Source: an uncultured Clostridium sp. | GTDB lineage: Bacteria; Bacillota; Clostridia; TANB77; CAG-508 | Assembly (NCBI GenBank): GCA_947648905.1 | Contig: CANSPP010000003.1 | Location: forward strand, 62,001 to 126,000 | DNA length: 64,000 bases | Direction: 5' to 3' | Part shown: positions 1 to 9,372 of the stretch, one piece after another | Numbering within the stretch: position 1 is the stretch's first letter | Layout: each line of letters starts with the position of its first letter | Program-made: the position numbers and the translations under genes | The notes under the pieces: generated by a model | What the model saw: only the letters and a program-made list of their open reading frames with translations | Told to the model about the DNA's origin: nothing | Databases searched by the model: none

Positions 1-129
1 TCTTCATTATTTTTCTTCCTTTCTTGGGACATTTGGGGACGTTTCCCTTTTTTCCCTTTTGTCTACTGTATACTATTATAGCATATTTTTAATTTTTTTC
101 AATTATTTTGTCACGTTTTCCATAACTTT
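1..129. other. Intergenic stretch with start of next gene
   Basis: On the minus strand an ATG at positions 7-5 is preceded by an AAAGGAAG ribosome binding site, so a gene probably begins here and runs off the left edge. Between it and pdp lie one 31-bp palindromic repeat and AT-rich sequence. The product cannot be judged from two codons. Confidence 0.35.
26..56. repeat. 31-bp palindromic repeat, family 1
   Basis: Arms GGGA/TCCC around the core GGGGACGTTTC followed by a T-run. It has the same 31-bp length as ten other copies in this window. Intergenic, downstream of pdp on the minus strand. Confidence 0.8.
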
Positions 130-1470
130 CTAAGAAATTATTTCTAATATTGTTTTAATTTTTTCCTTTTCATATTCTCCTATTTTGATTATGTTTAATA
201 ATTGTTCTTTTGATCCTTCTATCATATTTTCATTATTTGTATGAATATATCCTAAGCAGTCACCTTTTTCCACATAATCACTAACTTTTTTGTTTAATAC
301 TATTCCAACTGACATATCTATTTTGTCTTCTTTTCTTACTCTTCCTGCTCCTAAACTGCAAGCTAGCTTTCCTATTTTCTCTGCGTTCATTTCTTGTATA
401 TATCCTGATTTTTGGCTATATACAGGTTCTATATGTTTTGCTTTTTCGAATTTTTCTAAATTTGTTATATATGATGTGTCTCCACCTTGTGTCTGTACTA
501 ATTCTATAAATTTATTAAATGCTTCTCCATTTTGTATTTTTTCCATTAATATTAATTTTGCTTCTTCTATGGTGTTTGCTACATTTGCTAATTTTATCAT
601 ATATGCACCTAGTTCTAATACAACTTCTTGTAAGTCTTCTGGCATATTTCCTTTTAATGCTTCTACTGCTTCTTTTATTTCTAATGTATTTCCTACTGCA
701 TATCCTAATGGCTCATCCATATTGGTTAAGACACATACTGTTTCACGGTTTGCTAATTTTCCTATTTCAATCATTGCTTTTGCAAGTTTTTCTGCATTTT
801 CTATGTCTTTCATAAAAGCTCCGCTTCCTACTGTTACATCTAATACTATTTTGTCTGCTCCACTTGCTATTTTTTTACTCATTATACTTGATGCAATTAG
901 CGGTATATTTCCTACGCAAGATATACTATCTCTTAGTGCATATATCTTTTTGTCTGCTGGTGCTAAGTTTAAAGTCTGTGAAATTATACTTATTCCTATG
1001 TTTTCCACATTTTGTATAAAACTGTTGATATCTATTCCTGTTTGATAACCTGGTATTGCTTCTAGTTTATCAATTGTACCTCCTGTAAAGCCTAATCCTC
1101 TTCCAGACATTTTTGCAACTGGTACTCCACAAGATGCAACTAGTGGCAACAATACTAGTGATACTTTGTCTCCCACTCCACCTGTTGAGTGTTTATCAAC
1201 AATTATTCTTTTAAAATACTTTTGATGCATTTTTGCTCTGTCCCCAAAAACATCAGACAAATTTAATATTTCTCCTGAATTTGCCATAGCAATAGTTAAA
1301 TTGGTTGTTTCTTCTTTTGTCATTCCATTGATATATATTGCCATTATTAGCGCTGCTGCTTGATAGTCTGCTATTGTTCCTTCTGTATAGCCTTTTATGA
1401 AATATTCGATTTCTTGCTTACTTAATTCTTTTTTATCTCTTTTCTTTTCAATAATATCTAATACAGTCAT
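130..1470 (-). CDS. pdp: Pyrimidine-nucleoside phosphorylase
   Basis: Cleaves uridine/thymidine with phosphate to base plus (deoxy)ribose-1-phosphate for nucleoside salvage in the cytoplasm. 446 aa. Family signatures are KHSTGGVGDK, KMSGRGLGFTGGTIDKLE, the ALRD motif and SSIMSKKIASGAD. The ATG at 1470 has a GGAGG site directly upstream, so the longer TTG-started reading is rejected. Odd: between SGEILNLSD and IIVDKHSTGG the protein carries about 14 extra residues (VFGDRAKMHQKYFKR region) that other Pdp proteins lack. They coincide with a 33-bp family-3 repeat at 1223-1255 inserted in frame. It follows rnhB by 16 bp on the same strand. Confidence 0.95.
   Translation of the reverse strand: MTVLDIIEKKRDKKELSKQEIEYFIKGYTEGTIADYQAAALIMAIYINGMTKEETTNLTIAMANSGEILNLSDVFGDRAKMHQKYFKRIIVDKHSTGGVGDKVSLVLLPLVASCGVPVAKMSGRGLGFTGGTIDKLEAIPGYQTGIDINSFIQNVENIGISIISQTLNLAPADKKIYALRDSISCVGNIPLIASSIMSKKIASGADKIVLDVTVGSGAFMKDIENAEKLAKAMIEIGKLANRETVCVLTNMDEPLGYAVGNTLEIKEAVEALKGNMPEDLQEVVLELGAYMIKLANVANTIEEAKLILMEKIQNGEAFNKFIELVQTQGGDTSYITNLEKFEKAKHIEPVYSQKSGYIQEMNAEKIGKLACSLGAGRVRKEDKIDMSVGIVLNKKVSDYVEKGDCLGYIHTNNENMIEGSKEQLLNIIKIGEYEKEKIKTILEIIS
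1223..1255 (-). repeat. 33-bp family-3 repeat inside pdp
   Basis: On the minus strand it runs TGATGTTTTT, GGGGACAGAGC, then AAAAATGCATCA. It matches the intergenic copies at 24531-24563 and 58257-58290. Its 33-bp length adds exactly eleven codons without breaking pdp. Confidence 0.75.
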
Positions 1471-1486
1471 TAAAGCCTCCTTTATT

Positions 1487-2113
1487 TTATACAAATTTTT
1501 TAGTAAAGCTTCTTCTATGTATTGGGCATAGTCCGCATTCTTTTATTGCCTCAATGTGTTTTGCTGTTCCATATCCTTTGTGTGCAATAAACCCATATTG
1601 TGGATAAATTTCGTCCCATTGTCTCATAATTCTATCTCTTGTTACTTTTGCCAAAATTGATGCTGCTGCTATGTTATAACATTTTGCGTCTCCTTTTATT
1701 ATTGGCTCATATGGAATTCCTCTTGTGTTTATTCCTGTTAATGCATCTACTACAATTAAATCTGGTTTTACATCTAGTCCATCTACTACTTGTGTTACTC
1801 CTGATTTTGTTGCATTTAATATGTTTATGTCATCAATTACATCTTGACCTATTATTGCAACAGAATAGCTTATTGCCTCTTCTATTATTTGGTCATATAG
1901 TTTTTCCCTCTTTTTTTCTGATACTTTTTTAGAGTCGTTTACTCCTTCTATCATTGAATTTTGTGGCATTATTACTCCTGCAACTACTACTGGTCCAGCT
2001 AATGGTCCTCTTCCTGCTTCATCTATTCCACATATGTTTTTAAATCCTTTATTGTATAGTTCTTTTTCTATTTCTTTTAGCTTTGTTAATCTTTCTAGTT
2101 CTTTTTCTTTCAT
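1487..2113 (-). CDS. rnhB: Ribonuclease HII
   Basis: Cytoplasmic endonuclease that removes RNA from RNA-DNA hybrids and single ribonucleotides misincorporated in DNA. 208 aa, a normal RNase HII length. The catalytic Asp-Glu pair is seen in GIDEAGRGPLAGPVVVAG near residue 25. The later acidic residues lie in DLIVVDAL, and AASILAKVTRDR is the conserved helix. It sits between a pilin-like gene (3-bp gap) and pdp on the same strand, so all three are probably co-transcribed. Confidence 0.95.
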   Translation of the reverse strand: MKEKELERLTKLKEIEKELYNKGFKNICGIDEAGRGPLAGPVVVAGVIMPQNSMIEGVNDSKKVSEKKREKLYDQIIEEAISYSVAIIGQDVIDDINILNATKSGVTQVVDGLDVKPDLIVVDALTGINTRGIPYEPIIKGDAKCYNIAAASILAKVTRDRIMRQWDEIYPQYGFIAHKGYGTAKHIEAIKECGLCPIHRRSFTKKFV

Positions 2114-2115
2114 TT

Positions 2116-2637
2116 TTATTCCTTTTCTTGTTCTATTTCATCTATTTCTGTTAAAGAATATAATCCTTTATATCCTTTTGTATTATATATTTCTACTTTT
2201 GCATTTGTGTCATCAAATTCTATTAAATACATATTGCTTGAGCTTGTTTCTATCTTATCTAGTCCCCATGCTTGTAAAGCTTCTTCTGTTACTTTATAGA
2301 AATTGTCTGTTATATTGATTTGTGTTGGTACTGATGTCCCCCCAGCTTTTTGTAATTTAGCTTCTCCAACATATACTTCTTCTCTTACACTTGCTTTTTT
2401 TGCTTCATATTCTTGCATTTTTGTTTCATCTGTTGGTTTTATTCCTATTTTAAAATTTGCAAGTTCAACATATTCTTTTGCTTTTGCTTGGATTAGCAAC
2501 ATATTTGTTCTTAACTCTTCTAATTGAGCTCTTCTTACTACTTCCCTTCCAGTGCGTATTGCTATTCCCGCTATTATTATTAATACTATTATTGTTATTA
2601 TTAAACTTATTAGTGTTACTCCATTACTTTTTTTCAT
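2116..2637 (-). CDS. Type IV pilin-like protein
   Basis: 173 aa. A short basic leader (MKKSNG) is followed by VTLISLIITIIVLIIIAG, the prepilin cleavage site and hydrophobic N-terminal helix of type IV pilins and pseudopilins. Position +5 is Ser rather than the usual Glu, as in several minor pilins of the pilus operon at 31-41 kb. The rest is a polar, alanine/glutamate-rich globular part with no family I recognise. It is probably processed by the prepilin peptidase at 36398-37213. It stands alone upstream of rnhB, far from the main pilus operon. Confidence 0.75.
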   Translation of the reverse strand: MKKSNGVTLISLIITIIVLIIIAGIAIRTGREVVRRAQLEELRTNMLLIQAKAKEYVELANFKIGIKPTDETKMQEYEAKKASVREEVYVGEAKLQKAGGTSVPTQINITDNFYKVTEEALQAWGLDKIETSSSNMYLIEFDDTNAKVEIYNTKGYKGLYSLTEIDEIEQEKE

Positions 2638-2807
2638 CTTATTCCATCCTTTTTCTTTTTGTTTTATTATATATTTTTAGTTGTTTTTTTTCAATAGAAT
2701 TTTTGTAAAATTTTTTATAATTTTTTCACAAAACTTTCACAAATATATTGTATTATAGAACCATATTAGGATATCATAATAATATCAAATTATCAGGAGG
2801 TATAAAC

Positions 2808-4076
2808 ATGGAAGAAAATGAAAATAAAAATCAAGAAAAAACAGGTAACTTTAAAACTGTTGCAAATCCAGTTTCTTACAAAACAATATATGAAACTGAA
2901 AACAAATCTAAGCAAAAAACTAGCTTTGGAAAAGGAGTTTTTCTACCATTTGTTAGTGGTATATTAGGTTGCTCATTAGTACTTGGCGTATGTTTTGGAG
3001 TACCAACAATTAAAGAAAAATTATTAAACACTAATACAAGCAATTATTCTTCTCCAAGTAATAACGCAAACAGTGGATATGTAACTCAAACTTCATTATC
3101 AAATTATTCAGATACAGCTGTTTTTGCTGCAAATAAAATATTGCCTTCTATTGTAGGAATAAAAGTTGAATATAATGTAAATTCATTAATTTCAATGTTT
3201 GGAAAACAAGCTCAAAGTTCAACTGCAACCGCAACAGGTTCTGGAATTATTATAAGTGATGATGGTTACATTTTAACTAACAATCATATAGTTGCTACAT
3301 CATCTTCTGAATCTTATTACGAAGTTTCAGATGCTACAAAAGTAACTGTTACATTATTTGATGATGAAACTGAATATGAAGCTAAAATAGTTGGAAAAGA
3401 TGAACAAACAGATTTAGCTGTTATAAAAATTGAAAAAACAGGTCTTTCTAAAGCTGAATTTGCTGATTCTGATAGTATAAAAGTAGGAGAATTTACTATG
3501 GCTGTTGGAAGCCCTCTAGGTATGCAAAGTAGTGTAACTTGTGGAATTGTAAGTGCTGTAAATAGAGAAGTTACAGATACTGATGGAAAAACTTTTAAAT
3601 TAATTCAAACAGATGCTGCAATAAACTCTGGTAACAGTGGTGGTGCATTAGTTAATAGCGAAGGAAAAGTAATAGGTATAAATACTTTAAAATTATCTGG
3701 AACTGGAATTGAAGGTATGGGATTTGCTATTCCTATTAACTCAACAACAGATATTACATCTCAACTAATTCAATATAGTAAAGTAAAAAGACCTTATATT
3801 GGAATTTCTGGTTTAGATTTAAACGAACAAACTGCTAATGCTTATAATTTAGTACTTGGCGTTTATGTAAAAGCTGTTGAAGATTTTTCTGCTGCTGAAA
3901 AGGCTGGAATAAAACCTGGCGATGTTATTATAGAAGCTGAAGGCAAAAAAATCACAAAAATGGATGAATTAAATGAAATTAAAAATACACATAAAATTGG
4001 TGATGAATTAAAAATTAAAGTTAATCGTGATGGCTCTGAAAAAGAATTAATTATAACTTTAGGAGAACAACCATAA
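2808..4076 (+). CDS. htrA: HtrA/DegP-like serine protease with PDZ domain
   Basis: Membrane-anchored quality-control protease acting outside the membrane. 422 aa. An N-terminal cytoplasmic tail of about 45 residues is followed by one membrane helix (SGILGCSLVLGVCFG). The trypsin-like domain has His in TNNHIV (about 157), Asp in TDLAVIKI (about 202) and Ser in NSGNSGGAL (about 277). One PDZ domain covers about 330-422. The ATG at 2808 follows CAGGAGG with good spacing; an in-frame upstream start at 2748 lacks a ribosome binding site. The gene is transcribed divergently from the pilin-like gene. Confidence 0.93.
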   Translation: MEENENKNQEKTGNFKTVANPVSYKTIYETENKSKQKTSFGKGVFLPFVSGILGCSLVLGVCFGVPTIKEKLLNTNTSNYSSPSNNANSGYVTQTSLSNYSDTAVFAANKILPSIVGIKVEYNVNSLISMFGKQAQSSTATATGSGIIISDDGYILTNNHIVATSSSESYYEVSDATKVTVTLFDDETEYEAKIVGKDEQTDLAVIKIEKTGLSKAEFADSDSIKVGEFTMAVGSPLGMQSSVTCGIVSAVNREVTDTDGKTFKLIQTDAAINSGNSGGALVNSEGKVIGINTLKLSGTGIEGMGFAIPINSTTDITSQLIQYSKVKRPYIGISGLDLNEQTANAYNLVLGVYVKAVEDFSAAEKAGIKPGDVIIEAEGKKITKMDELNEIKNTHKIGDELKIKVNRDGSEKELIITLGEQP

Positions 4077-4178
4077 TTTCACTTTTAGTTCACACAATGG
4101 ACAAAATTAATTGTTAAAATACAATTAATCAGTAAGCAATTACTGATTTGAAATAAAAAACATCCCCTTTTATTTTCA

Positions 4179-4211
4179 AAAAAGAGAAGCATTTATACCA
4201 CTTCTCTTTTT
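4179..4211. terminator. Bidirectional terminator
   Basis: AAAAGAGAAG and CTTCTCTTTT are perfect complements around an 11-nt loop and followed by T-runs on both strands. It lies between the convergent genes htrA and 4218-5081. A second hairpin with AATCAGTAA/TTACTGATT arms lies at about 4127-4148. Confidence 0.8.
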
Positions 4212-4217
4212 ACATTT

Positions 4218-5081
4218 CTAAAATATTATTAAATCCATTTCACTAGTTAAATTAGAATTTCCATAGGCATATATTATATACAAAGTATCATTTGTTATAT
4301 AATATTCTGTAGATTTTTCTATTTCATACATATCACTTGATAAGTCTCTTTCGTAAATGTTATATCCTAACTCTTTTAAATCTTGTGCTTTTTGATACTC
4401 CAATTTTACTTCTTTGCTAATTGTTTCTTTTACTTCATTTCTTTCTAATTTCTTAATTCTTATTGCTTCGTCTAAGCTTATTGCTTTATTATTTCTTAAG
4501 TCATAATTATATGTTTGAATTATTACTCGTTGCGCATTTGTTCCTTCTTTTATGTTTGATTTTATTGCAAGTGATAACATTCCATCATGAACATTTGCTA
4601 CATATTCTACTGTGTATATAATGTTTCTATCTTCTGTGTTTAATATCTCTCTTGCCGCTTTTACAAATATATCTTCTATTTCTTGATTATATTTGTTTAC
4701 TATATCACTTCTAATATTTATATATGGTATGTGTATTCCCATATCATAACTGTTTAATTTACTTTCTTTTACATCATATTTTGTGTACACTAATTGTTTG
4801 CTTGCATCTTCTTTCTTATTTGTGTAGTCCACTTCTTCGCTGTCTAAACTATTATTAAATATGTCAGTAAATCCAGCTTTTAGTTCTTCTATTTCTTCTT
4901 CTGTTTTGCCACCAAATTCTTCTTTAGTAGTTATTCCTATTAATGAACTTATTTCAATTCTTGCATAAAATTGAACGTAAAAGGCTACTATTATAGCTAT
5001 TATACATATTATTATTATTGATGTGTATATTATTAAACTTTTTTTACTTATTTTGAATTGATTTGGTAAATTTACATTCAT
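4218..5081 (-). CDS. Membrane-anchored extracytoplasmic protein, unknown
   Basis: 287 aa. A short basic N-terminus and one membrane helix (LIIYTSIIIICIIAIIVAF) lead to an extracytoplasmic domain. The C-terminal half (LSLAIKSNIKEGTNAQRV, then TYNYDLRNNKAISLDEAI) resembles the RsiV/DUF3298 fold found in anti-sigma factors and deacetylase-associated proteins. That assignment is tentative. The ATG at 5081 follows GAGG; the longer start would read through a sequence with no ribosome binding site. It is divergent from the clpC fusion gene. Confidence 0.6.
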   Translation of the reverse strand: MNVNLPNQFKISKKSLIIYTSIIIICIIAIIVAFYVQFYARIEISSLIGITTKEEFGGKTEEEIEELKAGFTDIFNNSLDSEEVDYTNKKEDASKQLVYTKYDVKESKLNSYDMGIHIPYINIRSDIVNKYNQEIEDIFVKAAREILNTEDRNIIYTVEYVANVHDGMLSLAIKSNIKEGTNAQRVIIQTYNYDLRNNKAISLDEAIRIKKLERNEVKETISKEVKLEYQKAQDLKELGYNIYERDLSSDMYEIEKSTEYYITNDTLYIIYAYGNSNLTSEMDLIIF

Positions 5082-5168
5082 AACTAATCCTCTTTTTTTA
5101 ATTTCCTTTATTATAACACTTTTGGCTTGATTTATCAATAATTTTGTTTGAATATTGGTTCAAAAATA

Positions 5169-5197
5169 TTGACTATTTCGCATTTTTGCGGTATCAT
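5169..5197 (+). promoter_or_regulatory. SigA-type promoter for zinc-finger/clpC gene
   Basis: TTGACT at 5169-5174 and TATCAT at 5192-5197 are separated by 17 bp. The spacer holds a small CGCA/TGCG inverted repeat. I saw no clear CtsR heptad pair. Confidence 0.5.
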
Positions 5198-5239
5198 ACT
5201 ATGAGTTAATATTTTATTTAGAAATGAGGAATTTAAAGT

Positions 5240-7595
5240 ATGTTATGTTCAGAATGTAATAAAAAACCAGCAATACTTTTTTATAAAAAAATAGAAAATG
5301 GAAAAGAATCAATGGAAGGCTATTGTTACGATTGTGCTAAGAAAAAAGGAATAAATCCAACAGAAGTAATAGCCGATCAAAATGATGTACTTTCAAAGGA
5401 AATGCCTGATATAGGTAATATGACAAAACAATTTGAAACAATATTTAAAGATTTAGCAGAAAACATCAATTTAGAAGACATTGAAAATATCGAAGGAGCA
5501 ATCACATTTGAAAATCCAGAAGTCACAGACGAAGATGGTTCTCCAAAAATAACAGGTGCAGCAATTCCACTTCGGTTCTATCTTCTCAAATATGTTTAAT
5601 CCAAGAACAAATCCAGAACAAGAAGAACCAGCAGGAAGTAGAAAAAAAGTAAAAGTAGAAAAAAAGAAAAACAAAAAAACAAATAAAAAGAAAAAATTCT
5701 TAGACACCTTTGGAACAAACCTAACAGAAAAAGCTAAAAACAATCAATTAGATATGATAATTGGTAGAGAAAAAGAAATTCAAAGAATTGTACAAATTCT
5801 AAATAGACGTTCTAAAAATAACCCTTGCCTAATTGGAGAACCAGGTGTTGGAAAAACTGCAATTGCACAAGGATTAGCTATTAGAATTGCAAACCAAAAT
5901 GTTCCTGCAAAACTTTTAAACAAAGAAGTATATTTACTAGATATGACAGCAGTTATTGCCGGAACACAATTCAGAGGTCAATTTGAGTCAAGAATGAAAG
6001 GTATAATTGACGAATGTAAAGAATTCGGAAATATCATTTTAGTTATTGACGAAATACACAACATCATTGGTGCAGGCGATGGCGAGCATTCTATGAATGC
6101 AGCAAATATCTTAAAACCAGCCCTATCAAATGGAGAAATCCAACTAATAGGTACTACAACTTTAAAAGAATACAGAAAATATATTGAAAAAGACTCTGCA
6201 TTAGAAAGAAGATTTCAACAAGTATTAGTTGAAGAACCAAACGTAGAAGACTCTATCGGTATCTTAGATGGAATAAAAAAATATTACGAGGAATATCACA
6301 AAGTAAAAATATCTTCTGATGTAATTCGTCAAGCAGTTATAATGTCTGAAAAATACATACATGATAGATTTTTACCAGACAAAGCAATTGATATATTAGA
6401 CGAAGCTTGTTCTAGAATTAACTTAGAAAACAAAGAACTATTCAAATTAGAAATGTTAAAACAAGAACTAGTTCAAGTGCAAAATGAAAAAGAAGAAGTT
6501 GTTGCAGCTGACTCTACTGAAGACTACCAAAAAGCTGCAAACTTAAAAACACGTGAATGCCAACTAATAGAAGAGATTGATAAATTAAACAGCAAAATGA
6601 AACCAAGACAATTAACAATTCAAGATATAGCAAATGTTATTGAAAGTTGGACTAAAATTCCGGTTAAGAAAATAACAGAAGCAGAAACACAAAAACTATT
6701 AAACCTAGAAACTAACCTACACAAAAGAATTGTTGGTCAAGACGAAGCTGTAAATAGTGTTGCAAGAGCTATAAGAAGAAACCGTGCTGGACTAAAAAGC
6801 ACAAAAAGACCACCATCATTTATATTTGTTGGACCTACAGGTGTTGGTAAAACAGAACTTGCAAAAAGCTTAGCTTATGAAATGTTTGGAAACGAAGACT
6901 CAATAATCAGAATTGATATGTCTGAATATATGGAAAGTCACTCTACATCTAAATTAATTGGTGCACCTCCAGGATATGTTGGATATGATGAAGCTGGTCA
7001 ATTAACTGACAAAGTTAAAAGAAAACCATACTCAATCATATTACTAGACGAAATCGAAAAGGCTCACCCTGATGTATTCAACATTTTATTACAAGTATTA
7101 GATGACGGAAAATTGACTGATAGTCAAGGAAACACAGTAAGCTTTTCTAACACAATTATAATTATGACTTCTAACGCTGGCTCTAATACAAATACAAACT
7201 CAATTGGATTTGGTAAACAATCTGTTGATAAAAATAAAATTATGAATAGCCTAAAAGAAGTCTTTAGACCAGAATTCTTAAACAGAATAGATGAAATTAT
7301 TAGTTTTGACTCTTTAACAAGAGAACAACTTTTAGAAATTGTTGATTTAATGTTAAATGATACTTTCAAAGTATTGAAAGATAAAGATATTACAATGAAT
7401 ATGTCTTCTAAAGCCAAAGATTATATCTTAGAAAAAGGAACTGACATCAAATTTGGTGCAAGACCTTTAAGAAGAGCAATACAAAGATATATTGAAGACG
7501 AATTAGCAGAAATGATTTTAAAAGGCGAACTTACAGATGGCCAAACTGTAAATGTTGAAGTAAAAAACGAAAAATTAAATTTTGAAGTAAAATAG
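5240..7595 (+). CDS. clpC: McsA-like zinc finger fused to ClpC ATPase (CGG +1 frameshift)
   Basis: AAA+ unfoldase that would feed ClpP. Read through the shift it is 784 aa. The N-terminus has a four-cysteine zinc site (C3, C6, C29, C32) like McsA, then an acidic linker and a Lys-rich stretch. AAA domain 1 has GEPGVGKTAIAQ (about 200), a UVR-type coiled segment lies near 430, and AAA domain 2 has GPTGVGKTELAK (about 531). The N-terminal Clp repeats are absent. The zero frame stops at 5599, shortly after an in-frame CGG at 5573-5575. Skipping that C gives PLGSIFSNMFNPR and joins the ClpC frame. Start ATG 5240 follows GAGGA. Confidence 0.85.
5573..5575 (+). other. CGG +1 recoding site in clpC fusion
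   Basis: Zero frame reads CTT CGG TTC. Skipping C 5573 gives CTT then GGT (Gly) and enters the frame of the long ClpC reading. Zero-frame translation ends eight codons later. Confidence 0.75.
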
Positions 7596-7604
7596 GAGAA
7601 AAAC

Positions 7605-8198
7605 ATGTTAAAACATATACCAAACGCACTTACAATTATTAGAATATTATTAATACCACTTATACTATTATATATTTTTACAGGAAACTATATACTTGCC
7701 TTCGTGCTATTTACAATCTCTGGATTAACTGATATAGCTGATGGATTTATTGCAAGAAAATTTAACTTAATATCTAATTTTGGTAAATTAATGGATCCAT
7801 TAGCTGATAAACTAACACAAATAGCAACTCTTACATCTTTAGTAATTACTGATATTATCCCTATTTGGATTTTAATCATTGTTTTACTTAAAGAATTTAT
7901 TATGATAGTTGGTGCTTCTTTCCTTTATGGAAAAGATGTTGTTGTTTATAGCAAATGGTATGGTAAACTTGCAACTGTTTTGTTTTATATAGCTATTGTT
8001 TGCTCTTTACTATTAAAACAATTTGCTTTAAACGGTGTTTGGCAACAGATTGATTTACTATTATACTACCTTGCCTTGGTTACTACTGTTTTTGCTCTTG
8101 TTATGTATGTTAAAGATTTATATCAAAAGGGCTTTATTGATAAACAGGATTTGAAAAAGGAAGTTACTGTTGATAAAAAAGAAAAAAAGAAAAAATAA
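7605..8198 (+). CDS. pgsA: CDP-diacylglycerol-glycerol-3-phosphate 3-phosphatidyltransferase
   Basis: Makes phosphatidylglycerol phosphate in the membrane, the committed step to acidic phospholipids. 197 aa with about five membrane helices. The CDP-alcohol phosphotransferase motif D-x2-DG-x2-AR-x8-G-x3-D-x3-D is complete from DIADGFIARKF to GKLMDPLADKL. The C-terminus is Lys-rich. It starts 9 bp after clpC with GGAG upstream, so the two form an operon. The stop codon lies at the edge of a large inverted repeat. Confidence 0.93.
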   Translation: MLKHIPNALTIIRILLIPLILLYIFTGNYILAFVLFTISGLTDIADGFIARKFNLISNFGKLMDPLADKLTQIATLTSLVITDIIPIWILIIVLLKEFIMIVGASFLYGKDVVVYSKWYGKLATVLFYIAIVCSLLLKQFALNGVWQQIDLLLYYLALVTTVFALVMYVKDLYQKGFIDKQDLKKEVTVDKKEKKKK

Positions 8199-8370
8199 AA
8201 AATGCTACTATCTATTTTTATAAAGTACTTATTAGCTCCCAGAAAGTTATATATTAATTTTTTAGGCTCCCCCAAGTGATTCCCACTCGTATCCCCCTAA
8301 AAATCTTAATATATAACTTTCTTCGCGCTATTCTAAATATCATAAAATAAATAGTAACATTTTTATTTTA
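8192..8370. repeat. Long nested inverted repeat between convergent genes
   Basis: Outer arms (about 8192-8222 and 8342-8370) pair imperfectly. Inside, a perfect 17-bp stem joins 8241-8257 to 8306-8322 (AGAAAGTTATATATTAA and its complement), extended by TTTTTAGG/CCTAAAAA. The loop is rich in runs of C (CTCCCCC, ATCCCCC). It could be a bidirectional terminator, a MITE-like element or a structured RNA; it is far larger than the simple terminators elsewhere here. Confidence 0.7.
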
Positions 8371-8967
8371 TTCAAAATCTTCAATTAATTGATTTAAATT
8401 TTGCTTTCCATTAACATAGATTCCTTTTTGTATATTGTTTTTGTCTGTCTCAGTTAAATAATCTGTAGAAATATCAGTTACCTCATACTCTTTTTCGATT
8501 TGATTATCATCTATTTCATATATAGCAACCTTTCCTTCTTTATCTCTTACAATATAATGCTCCCCACAACTTTCATTTTCCTCTTTTTCAAGTATTATTT
8601 CTGTATCTGTAAATTTTTGAATTTCCCAGTCTTTGTATAATTCTTCTAATTCACTCTTTGTCTTATTTACTAATTCTTCTGGTACAGTTTTATATTCACT
8701 TGATGTGTGTCCGCATTGTTGATAATATTTCTTTAATATTATTGCTGCATTTGGCGAAATTTTTTCTTCACTTGTATTTGTTTTTACAACTTCATTTTGC
8801 TCATATTCATATTCATCTGTGCATTCATCTAGTATTTCTTCCTCTGCTATTTCTTCTATAATATTTTGATTTTCTACTTTTTCTTTCGGCTTGTATAGCA
8901 ATACTCCTGTTACTATCGCTGATATTATTACTATTATTGTTATTAAAGTTACTATTATTTTATTCAT
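8368..8967 (-). CDS. BofC C-terminal-domain-like membrane protein
   Basis: 199 aa. One N-terminal membrane helix (IIVTLITIIVIISAIVTGVLL), an acidic linker, then a domain with ISPNAAIILKKYYQQCGH, CGEHYIVRDKEGKVAIY and YEVTDISTDYL. The pattern fits the BofC C-terminal domain seen in clostridial sporulation-associated proteins. In Bacillus, BofC restrains the SpoIVB signalling protease; whether this protein does so here is inference. It is convergent with pgsA. Confidence 0.6.
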   Translation of the reverse strand: MNKIIVTLITIIVIISAIVTGVLLYKPKEKVENQNIIEEIAEEEILDECTDEYEYEQNEVVKTNTSEEKISPNAAIILKKYYQQCGHTSSEYKTVPEELVNKTKSELEELYKDWEIQKFTDTEIILEKEENESCGEHYIVRDKEGKVAIYEIDDNQIEKEYEVTDISTDYLTETDKNNIQKGIYVNGKQNLNQLIEDFE

Positions 8968-9030
8968 TTTCTAACGCCTCCGTAAATTCTTTTATTTTTA
9001 TTATTTACAGATTTTGTTAAATTTATACAA

Positions 9031-9372
9031 TTAATTGGTTTTTAAATACATAATTACTGCATTTTTTATTAACTCATTTATCGATATATCTTTTTCTATT
9101 GATTTCATTTTAGCCTTATTGTGAAGATCCACTCCTAGTCTAACATTTAACGAACCTTTGCATTGTTTTTCAGGTTCTTGATTATGCTCTTTACAATATT
9201 GTATATGATTATCTATTGCATTTTTAAAATCCTCTTTTAATTCTTTTACTGTCATTCCCTCAAAAGATATTGAGGTATTTTTCAATCCTTCTATTATTCC
9301 ATAAAAGCATTCATCTTCATCGCTATACTTGATTTCTGCCCAATATCCCTTATATTTCATAATACTTCCCAT
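9031..9372 (-). CDS. hicB: HicB-like antitoxin
   Basis: 113 aa. The N-terminal HicB fold (MKYKGYWAEIKYSDEDECF, GLKNTSISFEGMTVKELKED) is the degenerate RNase-H-like part that binds the toxin. The C-terminal LNVRLGVDLHNKAKMKSIE resembles a ribbon-helix-helix DNA-binding segment that would autorepress the operon. Start ATG at 9372 overlaps the hicA stop as TAATG, with GGAGG inside hicA; the upstream in-frame ATG is less likely. Confidence 0.85.
   Translation of the reverse strand: MGSIMKYKGYWAEIKYSDEDECFYGIIEGLKNTSISFEGMTVKELKEDFKNAIDNHIQYCKEHNQEPEKQCKGSLNVRLGVDLHNKAKMKSIEKDISINELIKNAVIMYLKTN

Noticed and set aside
5082..5239. CtsR operator upstream of the clpC fusion
   Set aside because: GGTTCAA and TTGAC elements are present, but not as the tandem heptads required.
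5573..5575. prfB-type programmed frameshift (CTT TGA C)
   Set aside because: The clpC site has CTT before CGG, but there is no stop codon at the shift point and no internal Shine-Dalgarno. The other sites lack CTT, so the prfB mechanism does not explain the set.
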